From Manis javanica (lineage: Eukaryota; Chordata; Mammalia; Pholidota; Manidae), in assembly GCF_040802235.1 (NCBI RefSeq), contig NC_133157.1:20849501-20913500 (forward strand): a stretch of DNA of 64,000 nucleotides. The letters run 5' to 3'. Below the pieces are notes generated by a model. It was not told the origin of the DNA, did no database searches, and saw only the letters and a program-made list of their open reading frames with translations. Position 1 is the first letter of the stretch; each line of letters begins with the position of its first letter. A program made the position numbers and the translations under genes. Positions 37,651-49,655 of this stretch are shown here, piece after piece.

Positions 37651-37685
<35 letters not shown>
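37651..37685. repeat. (CA)n microsatellite
   Basis: Thirty-five bases of alternating CA, preceded by TTTATA. It makes a false valine/cysteine-rich frame on the minus strand. Confidence 0.97.
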
Positions 37686-37687
<2 letters not shown>

Positions 37688-38368
37688 TATGGCATATGGG
37701 AGCACCTGATAAAGATGTAATTTAAATCAGAAGGGAAAATCAATAAACTACTCACTAAACCACATAAGAAATATTATAAACCTATTTCATGCCTTACATA
37801 CATAAACACACACACAAACACACACATAGTACCAGAGATTCTAAATGTAAAGTATGACATAATAAAAATAACAGAATATATTTGAATATCTGCACAATCT
37901 TTGGGATGGAGATGGCCTTTCTAAACATGACCCTAAAAGCAGAAACACTAAGGAAGAGAATGATAAACTTGGATACACAGAAATGAAAAACAAAAATTGA
38001 AAACCTTTTTTCTCAATCTGCTTCCTGATTTTAAGTAACGTATAAAAATTTGTTAAAGGCGTGTGGCACTGGTGTTAAGTGGATAACACAGACATCAACC
38101 TAAGGTTGCCTAAGGTATTTTATCAGAATGGGAGGGTTTGTTGTCTTTCTGCCTAAATGAACAGTAAATACCATGTTCAAGGATAAATTACATTGTGAAG
38201 TGCTCTTATTCTTGGTGGCCAGTAAATTTCTCATGACTCAGCCTGAAAGAATATGTTTATAACAGACATTTACTCACTCATTCAGCACATATAAAACAAC
38301 TTGTAAGATCAAGTATAGAGCTAGAATATATCGGAGGACAAAACTCTGAAGCCATCAGTAATACACAG

Positions 38369-38819
38369 GCATACCTCGTTCTATTGCACTTCACAGACAA
38401 TGCAATTTTTACAAATTGAATGTTTGTGGCAACCCTGCGTGAAGCAAGTCTGTCAGTACCATTTTTCCAACAGCATTTGCTCACGTTGAGTCTATGTCAC
38501 ATTTTGGTAAATCTTGCAATAATTCAAACTTTTTGATTATTATTATATTTGTTATGGTGATCTGTAATCAGTGATTATGACTTGCTGAAGGCTCGGATGA
38601 CAGTTAGCATTATTTATCAATAAAGTATTTTTTAATTAAGGTATGTAGATTGGTTTTTAGACATAGTACTATTACACATTTAGTAGACTATAGTATAATG
38701 TAAACATAACTCTTATATACACTGGAAAACCAAAAACTAATTTGACTTCTTTATTGTGATATTTGCTTTATTGTAGTGGTCTGGAACTGAACCTGCAATC
38801 TCTCTGAGGTATCTTAACT
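38369..38819 (+). mobile_element. Tigger1-type DNA transposon, internally deleted
   Basis: It begins CAGGCATACCTCG and continues through TTTGTGGCAACCCTGCGTGAAGC, TTTTTCCAACAGCATTTGCTC and ATTATTATATTTGTTATGG. It ends with CTCTGAGGTATCTT, a decayed mirror of the start. This is the mariner/Tigger terminal pattern (CAGGCATACCTCG...CGAGGTATGCCTG). At 450 bp it is a non-autonomous internal-deletion copy with no transposase. The ends abut an antisense frame that is not a gene. Confidence 0.8.
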
Positions 38820-38839
38820 GGAAAAAGTACTCCTGAGTT

Positions 38840-38965
38840 AGAGCTTGGTCATTCGGAACACTTCGGCTCTCTGGAAGGTCACTTGATCTCTCTGAGCCCC
38901 AGTTTCTTTATTGTCAGTAAATTATAATAATACCTTGGGGAATTGCTATGAAGATTAGGACCAAA
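38840..38965 (+). mobile_element. MIR SINE, sense
   Basis: GATCTCTCTGAGCCCCAGTTTCTTTATTGTCAG followed by GGGGAATTGCTATGAAGATT is a MIR. It lies just after the Tigger1-like element. Confidence 0.65.
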
Positions 38966-39179
38966 CAAGTAAACAAACATTTATTGAGCTCCCACTCTTT
39001 GCCAGGTTCTTAATATATATGAAAGAGTGTTTGTAAAATATGTTACTATCACATAACAAATTCCCTATTCTAAAAGAGGTAAGAGTAGAGGAAGGGTAAA
39101 AAAAGCACATGTATGATTAATAATAACAAAGTCTGAAAGTGAGAAAAACTTCACCAGGAAAAAAAAAGGAAAGGATCAG

Positions 39180-39760
39180 AGATTAGGGAATTCAGCTGGG
39201 AAGCTTGAGCTGGGCTTGAAAGGTGAGCAGGTATTTGGGTTGCTAGAGAGGTGTTAGACTGATAACACAGACAATATAAAAGAAGAAAAGAAAGCAAAGA
39301 AAGTGCGGAGAACAATGGTACTTTAACAAGAGGGTAGAAGTGGATGAAGGTTCTGAAGTAACTAGAAAAAGTTTGGACCAGATCACAGAGCCCTGAAGGA
39401 CAAACTAAGGACTTTGGACTTGATTCCTTAAGGGATGGTAAGTTGTATAAAATTAGACTTTGGCATAAGACTGACTTGGGTTTGAATCCTGGCTCATTTC
39501 CTAGCTATATAGTTTTGAGCAAGTCACCTAACCTCACTAAGCCTCAGTGTCTCATCTATATGATGGCAATACTAAAACTAAAGTTCCAAGCATAGTACCT
39601 TGTACATAAAAGATATTTGATATGGCACAGTTATTACGTATAGGCACTGGTTGACAACACAAAGACTGATGAGAGTAGTGGGCATAATCTAAATTCTACA
39701 ATACTATGCAGACTAGATTAGAAGTTAGGAGAAAATTACAGTAGTCTAGGAGTCCTAGAG
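39180..39760 (-). mobile_element. L2 LINE pieces, antisense, split by a MIR
   Basis: GCCCTGAAGGACAAACTAAGGACTTTGGACTT and TTACAGTAGTCTAGGAG are reverse readings of L2. A MIR copy (39455-39610) sits between the two pieces. Confidence 0.55.
39455..39612 (+). mobile_element. MIR SINE, sense
   Basis: GACTGACTTGGGTTTGAATCCTGGCTC, CAAGTCACCTAACCTCACTAAGCCTCAG and ATCTATATGATGGCAAT are clear MIR landmarks. Confidence 0.82.
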
Positions 39761-40299
39761 GATAAAGAAAAGTTAAAAAGAAGGATCAAAATAAATCCAA
39801 ATAAGAGTTTAAGAGAATATTTTAAGAGAGAACATAATTAAGCACTTTTTAGACACAATGGAAACCCATTCTACGGGAGAGAATGAAGATGTATGTGAGA
39901 CGAAATAACCTATGACTAAATTCTCGGGAGGTGAGTGGGGGTGAGATAAAGAATCCAAGGGGAATAGTACTCTTTGCTTTGCCTAATTTCTTCTGTTTTT
40001 ATTCTGTAATACAGAATGTATTTTTTTCAGTAGCATGAATAATTTGGGGAATAAGGTAGGGGATAAATACTGAAAGAGAATCATCTTGGAAAGAAAGAGG
40101 AATACTTATACTTATCCACAGAAAGAAAAGTAAGAAATGTCAAATGAGGCTACATAGACATTTTGAGACAAAAATACAAAAATGAAGGAACACAACTTCT
40201 CATTCAAGAAGAATGTGTAGTTATTTGCAGGAAAAGGGGTGGGTTTTTAAAAAATATATGTGACTAGAAGAGTGCAGAGCGTGGAAATAGTTTTGTTTT

Positions 40300-40538
40300 C
40301 AGTTAGTTTAGATTGGGATTTCTCAGCCTTGGTACTATTGGTGTTTTGAGCTGGACAATTCTTTTTTAGGGGAGGTGGGAGGCTTTCTGCTTCATTTTAG
40401 GATGTTCAGCAGCATCCTAGCCTCTACCTATTGGATGTCAGTAGCACCTCTCCCCCAGTTGTGACAAATTTCTCCAGATATGCCCAAATACCTCCTTAGA
40501 GGCAAAATCACCTCCAAATGGGACTCACTGGTCTAATG
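40300..40538 (+). mobile_element. hAT-Charlie-type MITE (MER5/MER20 group)
   Basis: TTTCTCAGCCTTGGTACTATTGGTG, AGGATGTTCAGCAGCATCC, TAGCCTCTACC and CAGTTGTGACAAATTTCTCCAGA follow the order of a well-known short mammalian MER repeat. Terminal repeats are decayed. The exact subfamily is uncertain. Confidence 0.65.
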
Positions 40539-42509
40539 TTGGAATATAAGGCACGTTAAGATACGGTCATTGTCTTGAGACTCTATTTCTCACATCTAAA
40601 ATATTGCTGGCACACATTGACTCCCTCCCACCACCACCAACCAACTCCATAGGATATAATGATTGACAACTGGTATTGAAGAACTAACTGAAGTTGCATA
40701 GCATGTACCTTTAGTGGAACGAATAAGCCTGAATGACAGTGTTAGATGTTGCTTCTAGCTATTTTTCTTTTTTCTTATAAAAGACAATACAAGTTGTTTA
40801 ACCTCTGATTGGGTTTGTACATATCAAGCACATGGTAGGTGTTCAAAAATTATTTAGTTATATTCTTAAGTACAAGATTGTGTCTAAATTTAAAATATAT
40901 TAAGTGACAAGAATTGCTGTTTATAAAATCTTTTGATTTATAGGAAAAGCCTACCCTTTTCATAAAATTATTTTTCCTGTGTATAGATATTACTAATATA
41001 ATATTCTTCTTTCCAAATTTAGTTCAATGCCCTCCCTATCTCTTTCACTTTTAAAATATAAAGCATAAATATAATCAAGGATCCTCAAACAACATTAAGA
41101 ATTTTTTTTTGAAAGAAAAAGAAATGATGATTTTCCTACCTTTTTTTTAGGATGGTGTTGGCAACCATGGATATTTATGATTTGTTACAACTTATTAGTT
41201 TGAATTTGCAAGTTTAGACCTTAGGAGGTTATTTATTTTTTAAGTTGACTCATTTTCCATTAGGTACATAGTATGCTGTTAAGGCTGTGTGGTTCAAATA
41301 GCTGTATTTCCCATGAGTGTAATCTGGTGAAATAGCTAAGAGTTATCCAATTATTCTGTATCACTACAACTTATTAAAATAATAAAGCATTATTTCCTGT
41401 TTATACTCCCATAATTCTTATGACATTAATTTCCTCAGGGAATAACTATAATTTTATAAATGTTTTGTTTTCTTTGCCACACTGACAGAATATAATCATT
41501 TGCTCACCCCAAGCAGCATAGTTCCTTGCATATAATATGTGCTTTAAAATAACTGATGGATATATCAGCTGAGCAACCATTTCACTGGGTGAAAGTCAGA
41601 AGACCTGTGTTCTAGACCCACCTATGTAATTTCAGGCAAATCACTTAACCTCAATGGACCATGAAATATCAAAGGTGTTAGAGTAAATGTTGCCTAAGGA
41701 AATATTAACTGCAGTGTGAGTTAGCCCTTCCATTTTTCCCAAGAAAACATCCACTCAAGTATAATTGTTTATTCCAGCCTATGGCTTCTTCAAAAGTACA
41801 GAGTCAAGTCTAAACATGGATAAAATTTTCATCCTGGACAGAAACTTAGCTTAAGTGAATTTTTCAAAGTGTGGGAAACATTTAAATAAAAGGTGAGGTA
41901 TAAATGGCTCATAATCAGAAAAACACTGAGGGGTTAAATATGGGAACAGAGAAAAGCAATAGTATTTATGGAGATAAATGTAAAAATAGGCTACAATAAC
42001 GTCTCTATTTGAAAAAAGGTAAACTGCATAAATATGAAATGTTAGGTTTCTCTTCTATACTTGTGAAAATTTCTTTGCGTGCTCTTTTCTAGAATTATCT
42101 ACTTGAATTAGATTAAGTATGTTTTGTAAAAATGTTTGCTTTCAATTGATGATGTAAAATAAAATAGCTCCTTACTGATCAAAGGTAGTATGGGAAGCTA
42201 CACCCATTAATTAGCAACCACAAGACACGCTACTTATGCAACATATTTGTGCAATAGTATTTCATTCCATATATCCAGATTTACTGCATGATCTGGTTTA
42301 AACAAATCTGCAATTTTGTCTTAACCGGATTTTCTGCCATACTTATGCTGTGTTCACTTTGGCATGTGTGTGTACAATATTTCATACATGTTAGTGTTCC
42401 TGCAAAAACACTGAAAGTCTACATTTAATAAAAAATACAAAGGACAATTTTTGTGATAGGTGTTATTTCAAAATGACCTAGTGCCAGATTTCAAGAAGTG
42501 AATTAAATA
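40539..42509. other. Gene-free apart from a MIR fragment
   Basis: The only nameable piece is the MIR at 41560-41690. AT-rich elsewhere. Confidence 0.45.
41560..41690 (+). mobile_element. MIR SINE fragment, sense
   Basis: AAGACCTGTGTTCTAGACCCACC and CAGGCAAATCACTTAACCTCAATGG fit the middle of a MIR. Confidence 0.6.
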
Positions 42510-43020
42510 TTCATTTCAGAGCTTACTCTAGATAATGCATTGTGCTAGTTACAAAGTATATAAAGATAATTAAGACATGGCCCATGGTCCATGATCTCAA
42601 GAAGATTGCCGTCTGGGAGTCAGAGGAGATAGACATGAACAAATCAACTACAAAGAAAAGCATGAAACTGTCCAAGGCAGAATACTGATAAAAACTGTTT
42701 GAATGCCAAAAAGGTAACAACTAATTCTAGAATATCAGTGGAATTTGAACCAAACCTTATAAAATAAATAAGATTTCAACATATGATCAAAATACAAATT
42801 AAAACAGCAGAAACAAAGACTTGGAAGTGTGAGGATCTGGGAGAATTTCAGACAATGGCCAATGGTTCAGGACTCCAAAGTAAATGGGGTTGAGTGAGTA
42901 GTTGTTCCAGGTTTAAGGATTTCAGAATTTATCCTATATGTAATAGAAAGATGAAAGAGTTTGAGCAAGGGAGGGATATTCTTGGTAGTTTTAGAAAATC
43001 ATCCTGGGAGCCGTGTACAG
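42510..43020 (-). mobile_element. L2 LINE, antisense
   Basis: It begins near the L2 3' end in reverse (AATATTCATTTCAGAGCTTACT, then CATGATCTCAAGAAGATTGC and GAGATAGACATGAACAAATC). It ends with AAAGATGAAAGAGTTTGAGCAAGGGAGGGATATT and TCATCCTGGGAGC. Confidence 0.55.
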
Positions 43021-43389
43021 AATTGTGCAATTGATGTGGATAGTAGAGGGGCTTCTCCCACTTCCTTTATGGCTATTCAGCTTAGTTTATATTTAACTGT
43101 GTCTAAATTTGTTTTATTTCTACCTAGATTCAAAATAATAATGGTGCAAATAATGGTGAATTAAAACTTATAGAGAAAGTAATTGTTCTAAGATTCTCTT
43201 CATATGCATAATTTTAGAAATGATGCATAAACATTTTCTGAGGAAAAAACACAGATGATTTAGATATGGTAAAATTACTATAAAGAAAACTACTCTTAGA
43301 AGTTTCCAAAGGTAAGCAAAGAGAAAAAAATTTGCAAAACATACGACAGACCAAGAGCAAATGTTCCTTTTAGGGAGTGTACAGCCTAG

Positions 43390-43612
43390 CTGAAAGTAAG
43401 GACTGTGAACCAAACTGCCCGGGTTTGCAATTTCATCTCATTCCTTCTAGCTGTTTATTCTTGGGCAAGATACTCAAGTTCCCAAAGCCCCAGCTTTCTT
43501 ATGTATAAACTGGAGCTTGTAATGTAGGATCCAGTTTATAAATAGCTGCAAAGTGTTTAGAATAGTGCTTAGCACATAGGTAAGTGTTTATAAAAGTTAG
43601 TCTTAAAATTAT
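43390..43612 (+). mobile_element. MIR SINE, sense
   Basis: AACTGCCCGGGTTTGCAATTTC, TTCTTGGGCAAGATACTCAAG and GTGCTTAGCACATAGGTAAGTG follow MIR from near its start to its end. Confidence 0.75.
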
Positions 43613-43849
43613 TATTCTAATGTGGTAGAGACTACTATGTACTTCCCAAAATCTGCCCTCTCCTTATTTCAATAAAAGAATCTCAAAGTTGTAACTATGC
43701 ACATGACTATCCAGATTAAACACTGAATCTTCTAGCCTTTATTACAGTTAGAATGACCATATGACTAGGGCCTACCCAATGAGACATAAGCAAAAGTGTA
43801 ATGTGGCAACTTAAGGAATCTTCCTTAAGAGACAGCTGGATACTTACCA

Positions 43850-44080
43850 CATTCTCAAAATTAAGTAGTATGAAATTGCTAAGGTTTGGCAATGATGCAG
43901 AGCAAAGGGAACTCTCAAACACTGCAGTGTAAATTGGCACAATCACTTTGGAAAACAATTTGACATTATTGAATAAATGTGAAAACATGCATACTCAATA
44001 ATACAGAAATGCATTCCTAAATTTATATTATAAACATATCTGTATGCTAGGACACATGTACAAGGACATTGATGGCACTT
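43850..44080 (+). mobile_element. Old L1 fragment, sense
   Basis: GCAATGATGCAGAGCAAAGG, CTCAAACACTGCAGTG and TTGGCACAATCACTTTGGAA correspond to the degraded C-terminal part of ORF2 of an old L1 or HAL1. No frame is open. Confidence 0.6.
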
Positions 44081-44689
44081 GGGTAAAACTAAAGAAAAGG
44101 AAGGCAATGATTACCCTAAAGTAAGGATTATAGTACTCTCTAGGTGTAGGAGGGGACTTCCTCTAGGGAGAGTTGTCATTAGAAAAGGAAACAGGAAGCT
44201 TCTGAAATTGTTGCAATGTTCCGTTTCTTCACTTGAGTGGAGGTTGCATGGATGTTTCTTTAAAATAATTTTTAAACTATACATTACCTTACGTACTTTT
44301 CTCTGTAAACACTATATGTCACAATTTTACTTACCGGGTCCTTGGCCTCTCCTCTTTTGCATTTCTTCTCCATCCTGCTGTCTGAAACATAGGTATTGCC
44401 ACCTGAGACCAAGAGACCAAGCATCACAACATAGGAATATCAGAGTAACAAGCTGGAAGATAAATCCCTGAGGACCTTTGGGATACAGCTGCTGTATCAG
44501 TCCTGAACTTCATATACATGAATAGAAATTATGTATTATTTTGAATTTTCTGTTCTTTATATAGCCAAACCTGATATTAACTAATATACCTATATACAAA
44601 ATCTTCAAAAAGACAACCTACTCAATAGATGAGTCACCTGATTTCACACACATATACACACACAATTAAGCAATTTATTCGTGCAAAAA

Positions 44690-45430
44690 AACCAAAAGCA
44701 CACATATACATCTAAGAAGTGTTTTATCTCAGCAGCAATCACAGAAATGTGAATTAGAACAACAATGAAATAGTATTCTTCATGTGTCCAATCAGCAAAC
44801 ATTTTTAAAGTGTAAAATAATCATTTCTGTTAAGTATTCTGGAAAAGTGGTCCCTCTCAGGCATTAACACAAATTCCTGTAAGTTTTTGGAATGTAAATT
44901 GGCAATATCTATTAAATTAAAAATCCTCTTACCATTTGAGCCAATAAAGCAACAAACATCTATACCATAGAAATAACAGCAATAATACTGGAGATCATTT
45001 GCCCAAAATATCTTATTGCAGCATTATTTCTCAAGGTAAAATACTGGACACAATCTGTTAAATCTATCAATAGCAGAATGTTTGGATAATTATGGCACTT
45101 GCTTACTATAAAATACACAGCTGTTAAAAAATTACTTAAATCTAAATCTACATATCTTGATCTGGAAGGCTGTTCATGATATGTTCTTTAGTGAGGAAAA
45201 GAAGTTACCCATTTTTATGTAATTGGCCAATCTACTTTATGTATGCATGTCTGTATAAACATGTAGGAAGGCATGAAAAGATTTATCACAGATTGCTAAC
45301 ACTGGTTACCCGGGAATCAGGGTCATTAATGGAGATTACTTTTTCTGTATTTATCCTTGGTTGACTGTACTGGTTACAATGAGTATTGTGTTACTTTTGT
45401 AATTTTTACCAAATTACTTAATTTAAAATT
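44690..45430 (+). mobile_element. Old L1 3' half, sense
   Basis: From AGCAGCAATCACAGAAATGT through CCATTTGAGCCAATAAAGCA and ATTGCAGCATTATTTCTCAA to a 3' UTR with GGTTACCCGGGAATCAGG, this is a degraded L1ME/L1MD-like end. It is ancient, with frequent indels. Confidence 0.65.
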
Positions 45431-46199
45431 GGTTTTAATAACAGGTAAACATCCAGGCATGCAGAACAATTAATAGACCTCAATGCCAGGTGAGCATCGT
45501 TATAACTGATTATTGCCAAACATTAAATCCAACTGCTGAAACAAACTGCACAAACCTGTACAAAACAGAATGAAGTAGGTAACCTAAAAAAATTATGTCT
45601 TACCCAGAAGTTTCATAATTACTATTGTGTTAAAAATTAACTTGAAAGACACCCCTGTGTTAGTAAAATAAATAAATGCATGTTACCTCTTGCAATCTTC
45701 TGGGAAGGAATGTAAAGCCAAGCTATGTTGTGGAAAGGAAGACAGGAAGCAAGATATACAGAGAACGGGACAATGCTTCTTCCTGATTTGGTGGGTCTAG
45801 TGATTCCTAAATGAGGGTGTTTGTCAGGGTGGGGGTGGGGCGCTATAAATCAAGGTATACAACCTGCATGTCCCAGTTCTAACTTGTTGGTCTCCTGCCC
45901 CTCCTCAAATGTTCTTCCACCATCAAGATATGGCCAGCCCATAGCCAGACACCCGAGTCATATGTGCCTCCTCCCTTCTGCTTTCCTCTTTCCCTGAATG
46001 TGGTTGCTAAATCCTCTCAGTTTTACCTCTGGAATGCTTCTGCCCTTCCTGCCTCTGGCCCTGAGGCGTTTGGCAGGGATTAGCTAATGACAATGGGGCT
46101 GCCACTACCAAACAAGTCCGACTCCTTTGTCCGGTCTCCCCTACCTAACATACAGGCTCCTCTGGCTTCCTGCCACGTTCTTTACTGTCACCCTCCACC

Positions 46200-46640
46200 C
46201 TGTGTGGCGAAGGTCTCGCTCGCCCGCGAGGACTCCGGGGCTGGCCTGTCCCGCTGCGGCCTCCGCAGGATGCGCCCAACAGCAGCAGCGGGAAGGGCCA
46301 GGAGACGGAGGGGCAGGACGGGGCGGGGCCTGGCCTGACTGGCCAATGGCAGTGCTGAGCCCAGGAGCAGAGATCACACGTCCAGTGCGCGGGAATTTTC
46401 TCCTGAGAAGAGCGGTAGAAGGCAATTTCACCTCTGGTAAAAGGCCTGAGGGGCTGGAGAGAGGCGAGAGGGAAAGTGTTCTAGGGCTCAGGGGAAGAAC
46501 AAACAGTTCAGGAAAGGGCTGGAGTATGGCAGCTCTGAAGTCTCCGGAACACACATTTGTGAGTCCCGGCTGGTCTGGCCCAATGAGGAACAGACCCCAG
46601 AGCCAGCGGCCCCCTCACCTCATTAGAAGAGAATAGAGGG
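46200..46640 (+). promoter_or_regulatory. CpG-rich promoter of the SHOC1-like gene
   Basis: This is the only clearly CpG-dense, GC-rich stretch outside repeats. CpGs cluster at 46206-46330. A GC-box-like GGGGCGGGGCC lies near 46320-46330 and a CCAAT box (GGCCAATGG) near 46341-46349. No TATA box is obvious. The stretch sits just upstream of the first candidate splice donor (46436) and about 2.7 kb upstream of the first coding exon, as expected for a CpG promoter firing rightward. Antisense transcription from the same island is possible but not shown by the sequence. Confidence 0.6.
46350..46436 (+). other. SHOC1: Candidate 5' UTR exon 1
   Basis: The start is approximate, set just after the CCAAT/GC-box cluster. 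The end is a plausible donor: CCTCTG followed by gtaaaag at 46437. If this donor is joined to the next exon, the last two bases TG plus the first base A of that exon make an in-frame TGA. That stop would close the open frame upstream of the ATG at 49061. Other donors in the island cannot be excluded, so both ends are tentative. Confidence 0.35.
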
Positions 46641-47043
46641 TTGAAGGGCACAGAAAGGCCAATGGAAAGTCAAACTGCTAAAGACAAGTTGTATAGGTTA
46701 AACAGTATAAGAAAATATATGAACCTCAACCCCTCCGTGATTTTACATGGTTAAAATGTGGTTTAAGCAAGGGAGTTGAGGAAAGAAAGAGAAATCTCGA
46801 TGCCTTAGGCTGGTGGGAGGAGCTGGGAAGCTAACCTGAAGATGTACACCCCGCTGTGCATGGTCCTAAATAATCTTGGGAATAATACTACCTTGCATAA
46901 ATGTACACCTTAAGTATATGCAATTTTTATTTATAAATTATACCTTAGTAAAACTGGGCAGAGTCTTGAGAAACCTTACTTCTCTGGCCGGTGCTTATGA
47001 GTCTGGCGTAATTACTTGTATGCGTTTCCATTTGGCCCCGCAG

Positions 47044-47090
47044 ATACCTGTCAAGAGGTAGCACGGGAGAAATAGAATCTTCAGAAACAG
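47044..47090 (+). other. SHOC1: Candidate 5' UTR exon 2 (47 nt)
   Basis: A pyrimidine-rich tract ending in ccccgcag precedes the exon, and AACAG followed by gtaagag (a near-consensus donor) ends it. It contains no ATG. Read in the frame of the next exon it is open, so any in-frame start would have to lie in exon 1. It is best read as 5' UTR. Confidence 0.5.
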
Positions 47091-47920
47091 GTAAGAGAAA
47101 ATACTTCAGGAATTGCTACAATTCAGAAGTTGATTATTTTAAAACACCTCTCTAACCATGATTTTGCTTATATTCCCCCTTGTCTTTGATTTTAGAAATA
47201 AGGCCAGTTTATCTCTTTTCCTATCCATCCACTTTTATAAGATGGATTCACGTATCTGTAATGCAATGAAACAAAGCTGACAGGAGAAATTCTATGAATG
47301 TATATGACACATGGTATCTTATTTAAGTACTATATATTTAGCATGAATTTAAATGACTAACTTCAGTACAACAGTAATTATTAAGATAGTTGAGAGTGAA
47401 GAATCTGAAGCTGATAATAATCGGCTTCACAAGAAAGGAAAATTTAGGGTAAGTGTTCAAAATAAACTGAGTGGATAAAACTAGGTAGAGTTAGTTTTTA
47501 ACTTTTTTGAAATGACTACTAAAATGAGGCACAATTAGAAACAACTTTTTTCTGAAAGTGCAGTATTGAGAAGTGGAAATTCCAGAATCAATATTTGCTT
47601 TGAAGACCAATGATACAGTATATGGAAGTGTAATGACTTTCAAATAAGTAATCACCCCTAAGAAAACACTATTTTTGCATTGTTTAAGTAAGAGTGAAAG
47701 AGGGCACCGACGTGATGTATTCCCCACATTTGTTGATACCACAGAATCTAACAACATTAAAAATAATTCAGATAGCTTACTGGGTTTGTTTTCATTGGAA
47801 AGTTTATTGTAATATTCAAAATGTCTTGAGTTCATTGGCCAAAATAATTGTGTTCTGAGTTATGACGTTTGCTTAGTTTTTTTAATCCAGTAGTTGAATA
47901 GTTAAGAATATTCACTTGAT

Positions 47921-48096
47921 TTGTTCACCATGTAAGAACTTGTTCGTTATGCTTCAGAAGATTGGAGACTGTTGAGAATTAGGCTTGGGGTTGATTAATG
48001 ATTGTCCATTGAGTCCCCTATACAGAATTTTATTGTTGTTAACAACCATTTGATCAATAAATATGAGAGATGCCCTCTCAAACAAACAAACAAAAA
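47921..48096 (+). mobile_element. Retroposon with 17-bp TSD and CAAA-rich tail
   Basis: The flanks AAGAATATTCACTTGAT are identical at 47904-47920 and 48097-48113, bracketing a 176-bp insert. It starts TTGTTCACCATGTAAGAACT and includes a GTTGTTAACAAC palindrome and AATAAATATGAGAG, ending in a (CAAA)n/A-rich tail. It has no ORF and no clear tRNA A/B boxes. It may be the 3' end of another L1 subfamily or a SINE of this lineage; I recall the motif as a repeat but cannot name it. Confidence 0.78.
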
Positions 48097-49025
48097 AAGA
48101 ATATTCACTTGATAACTGAAAATAGGAGTAGATTCATAGCCAGTTAATGTAGATGAGATCTTTAGGTCTTCAGGTGTGGTACATTTACCACAGATAAGAA
48201 AATAGATAAACCTCAAACAAATTAAAAATGATAATGAAACTAAAGCAAGACCACTTGGATTAAAATGTGTATTTCGTTAACTAAAAACCTACTATAAATT
48301 ACTATATGAAAACTTCTAACTTACATCTGAATTCCTCAAAACATTTTAAATGATGTATCAAAATGCTAAGAACTATCTGATAAACTGGACTCTTTCCTAG
48401 AGTAACTTTTCTAAACTGTAATTAATTTCTCTGGTTCTCACATAAATGAGAACCATCTTGACTCATTCAGCATTCTAAATTTTACTTACTGCTTCATTAG
48501 ATGAAATTTGTTGATTTACTAATGACCTATTGACCTAGAAATAATATGACATAGGGGCTTTATTCCAAGTGAGCTAGGTATTAGGGAATTCTAACTTTAG
48601 GCTTTTTCTTTTCTAAGAAGAGAGTGAAATTTCCCAAATCCTATTCCTCTGCTTCAGCACAGTTTTACCTTTGATTATTTGATTTCTTAAGACCACTTAA
48701 GAAATATGGTTATCTGGAGAAAACCACTCTACCAATCTTGTGAATTCCACCCTTTTTTGCAACAAAATCATGACCTGGAATATATTTCATCCACTAACTG
48801 TACGTTGAATGGAGTAAGCAATATGAAAAATATATGGACAATTTTATATCAACATTATTTTCCTATTAGATTTAAATCATGGTAATAAATGTTTTTATAG
48901 TTCATTTTTTACCATTAAGAGCCTTTATTTTTAATAAATGAACCAAAATTTTGTGATTAAGAATGGCTTTTTGCTCCTGGCTTTGTTACGTTACTAACAT
49001 TTAATTTTAATTTTTGTATTTTCAG

Positions 49026-49105
49026 GTGTCAAAATTTGTACTGATTTAAAGAAAGAAAATATGTTTTCACCATTCAAATATTGTGCAATAGACTATTTAT
49101 ATGAG
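49026..49105 (+). CDS. SHOC1: SHOC1-like coding exon 1, with start codon
   Basis: The acceptor is a T-rich tract ending in ttttcag; the donor is ATGAG followed by gtagag. The first ATG is at 49061 in the context AAAATATGT, a weak Kozak context with A at -3. Translation from it gives MFSPFKYCAIDYLYE and ends exactly on a codon boundary (phase 0). The 35 bases before the ATG have no stop in this frame, but no upstream ATG is seen in this exon or the previous one. The short start with an IDY motif resembles the beginning of the SHOC1/ZIP2 family. Confidence is higher for being an exon than for the exact start. Confidence 0.6.
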
Positions 49106-49434
49106 GTAGAGTGTTACTGGGTCATACCTGTTTACTAAGAATTATGATATAAAAAGTTGTCTGCATTCATTGTATGATTATGATAATTTTGCGGTAGTCC
49201 TTAGATTAATCCTTAGTCTAATTACTTTGAGATTCATTGAAAATTGCTTCCCACTTTAATATACCTTAAAAATACAACTTTTGGGAGGAAGTTATTGACA
49301 GTTTAACTTGAAGTAGAAGCTGTCAGCAGAAAAGAAAAGGAAACTCATGGCAAGTGTAGGCTGCTCTTATGAACAATTTTGAGTGATCTTTCTTGAAAAG
49401 AGTGGAAAAAGCAATCCCAGTTATCTTAAAATAA

Positions 49435-49655
49435 TAGTAACAACTTATATTGACTACCTACTATGAGCCAGATACTTTGCTCCTTTGATGGATTATATCA
49501 TTTGATCATTTGCTCTTTTGATCAGTTATGTGATTTGATTATCATAACTATTCCATAAGGTAGATATTACTACATAGGTTTTACAGGTTAGAAAACTGAT
49601 GTAATAACTGAGAAGTTAATAACTTGTACAAAGCTGAGATTGAAGCTGGGCATAT
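49435..49655 (-). mobile_element. MIR SINE, antisense
   Basis: CCTACTATGAGCCAGATACTTTGC, TTACAGGTTAGAAAACTGATG and AAAGCTGAGATTGAAGCTGGG are reverse MIR features. It contains an insertion with a TTTGATCATTTGCTCTTTTGATCAG duplication. Confidence 0.7.

Noticed and set aside
44079..44471. Plus-strand frame of 130 codons
   Set aside because: Starts at the edge of an old L1 piece, has no exon borders and looks like chance.
46127..46636. Frames of 169 (+) and 137 (-) codons in the CpG island
   Set aside because: CpG-rich sequence is poor in stops. The frames run through the promoter and past the candidate donor, and resemble no protein.
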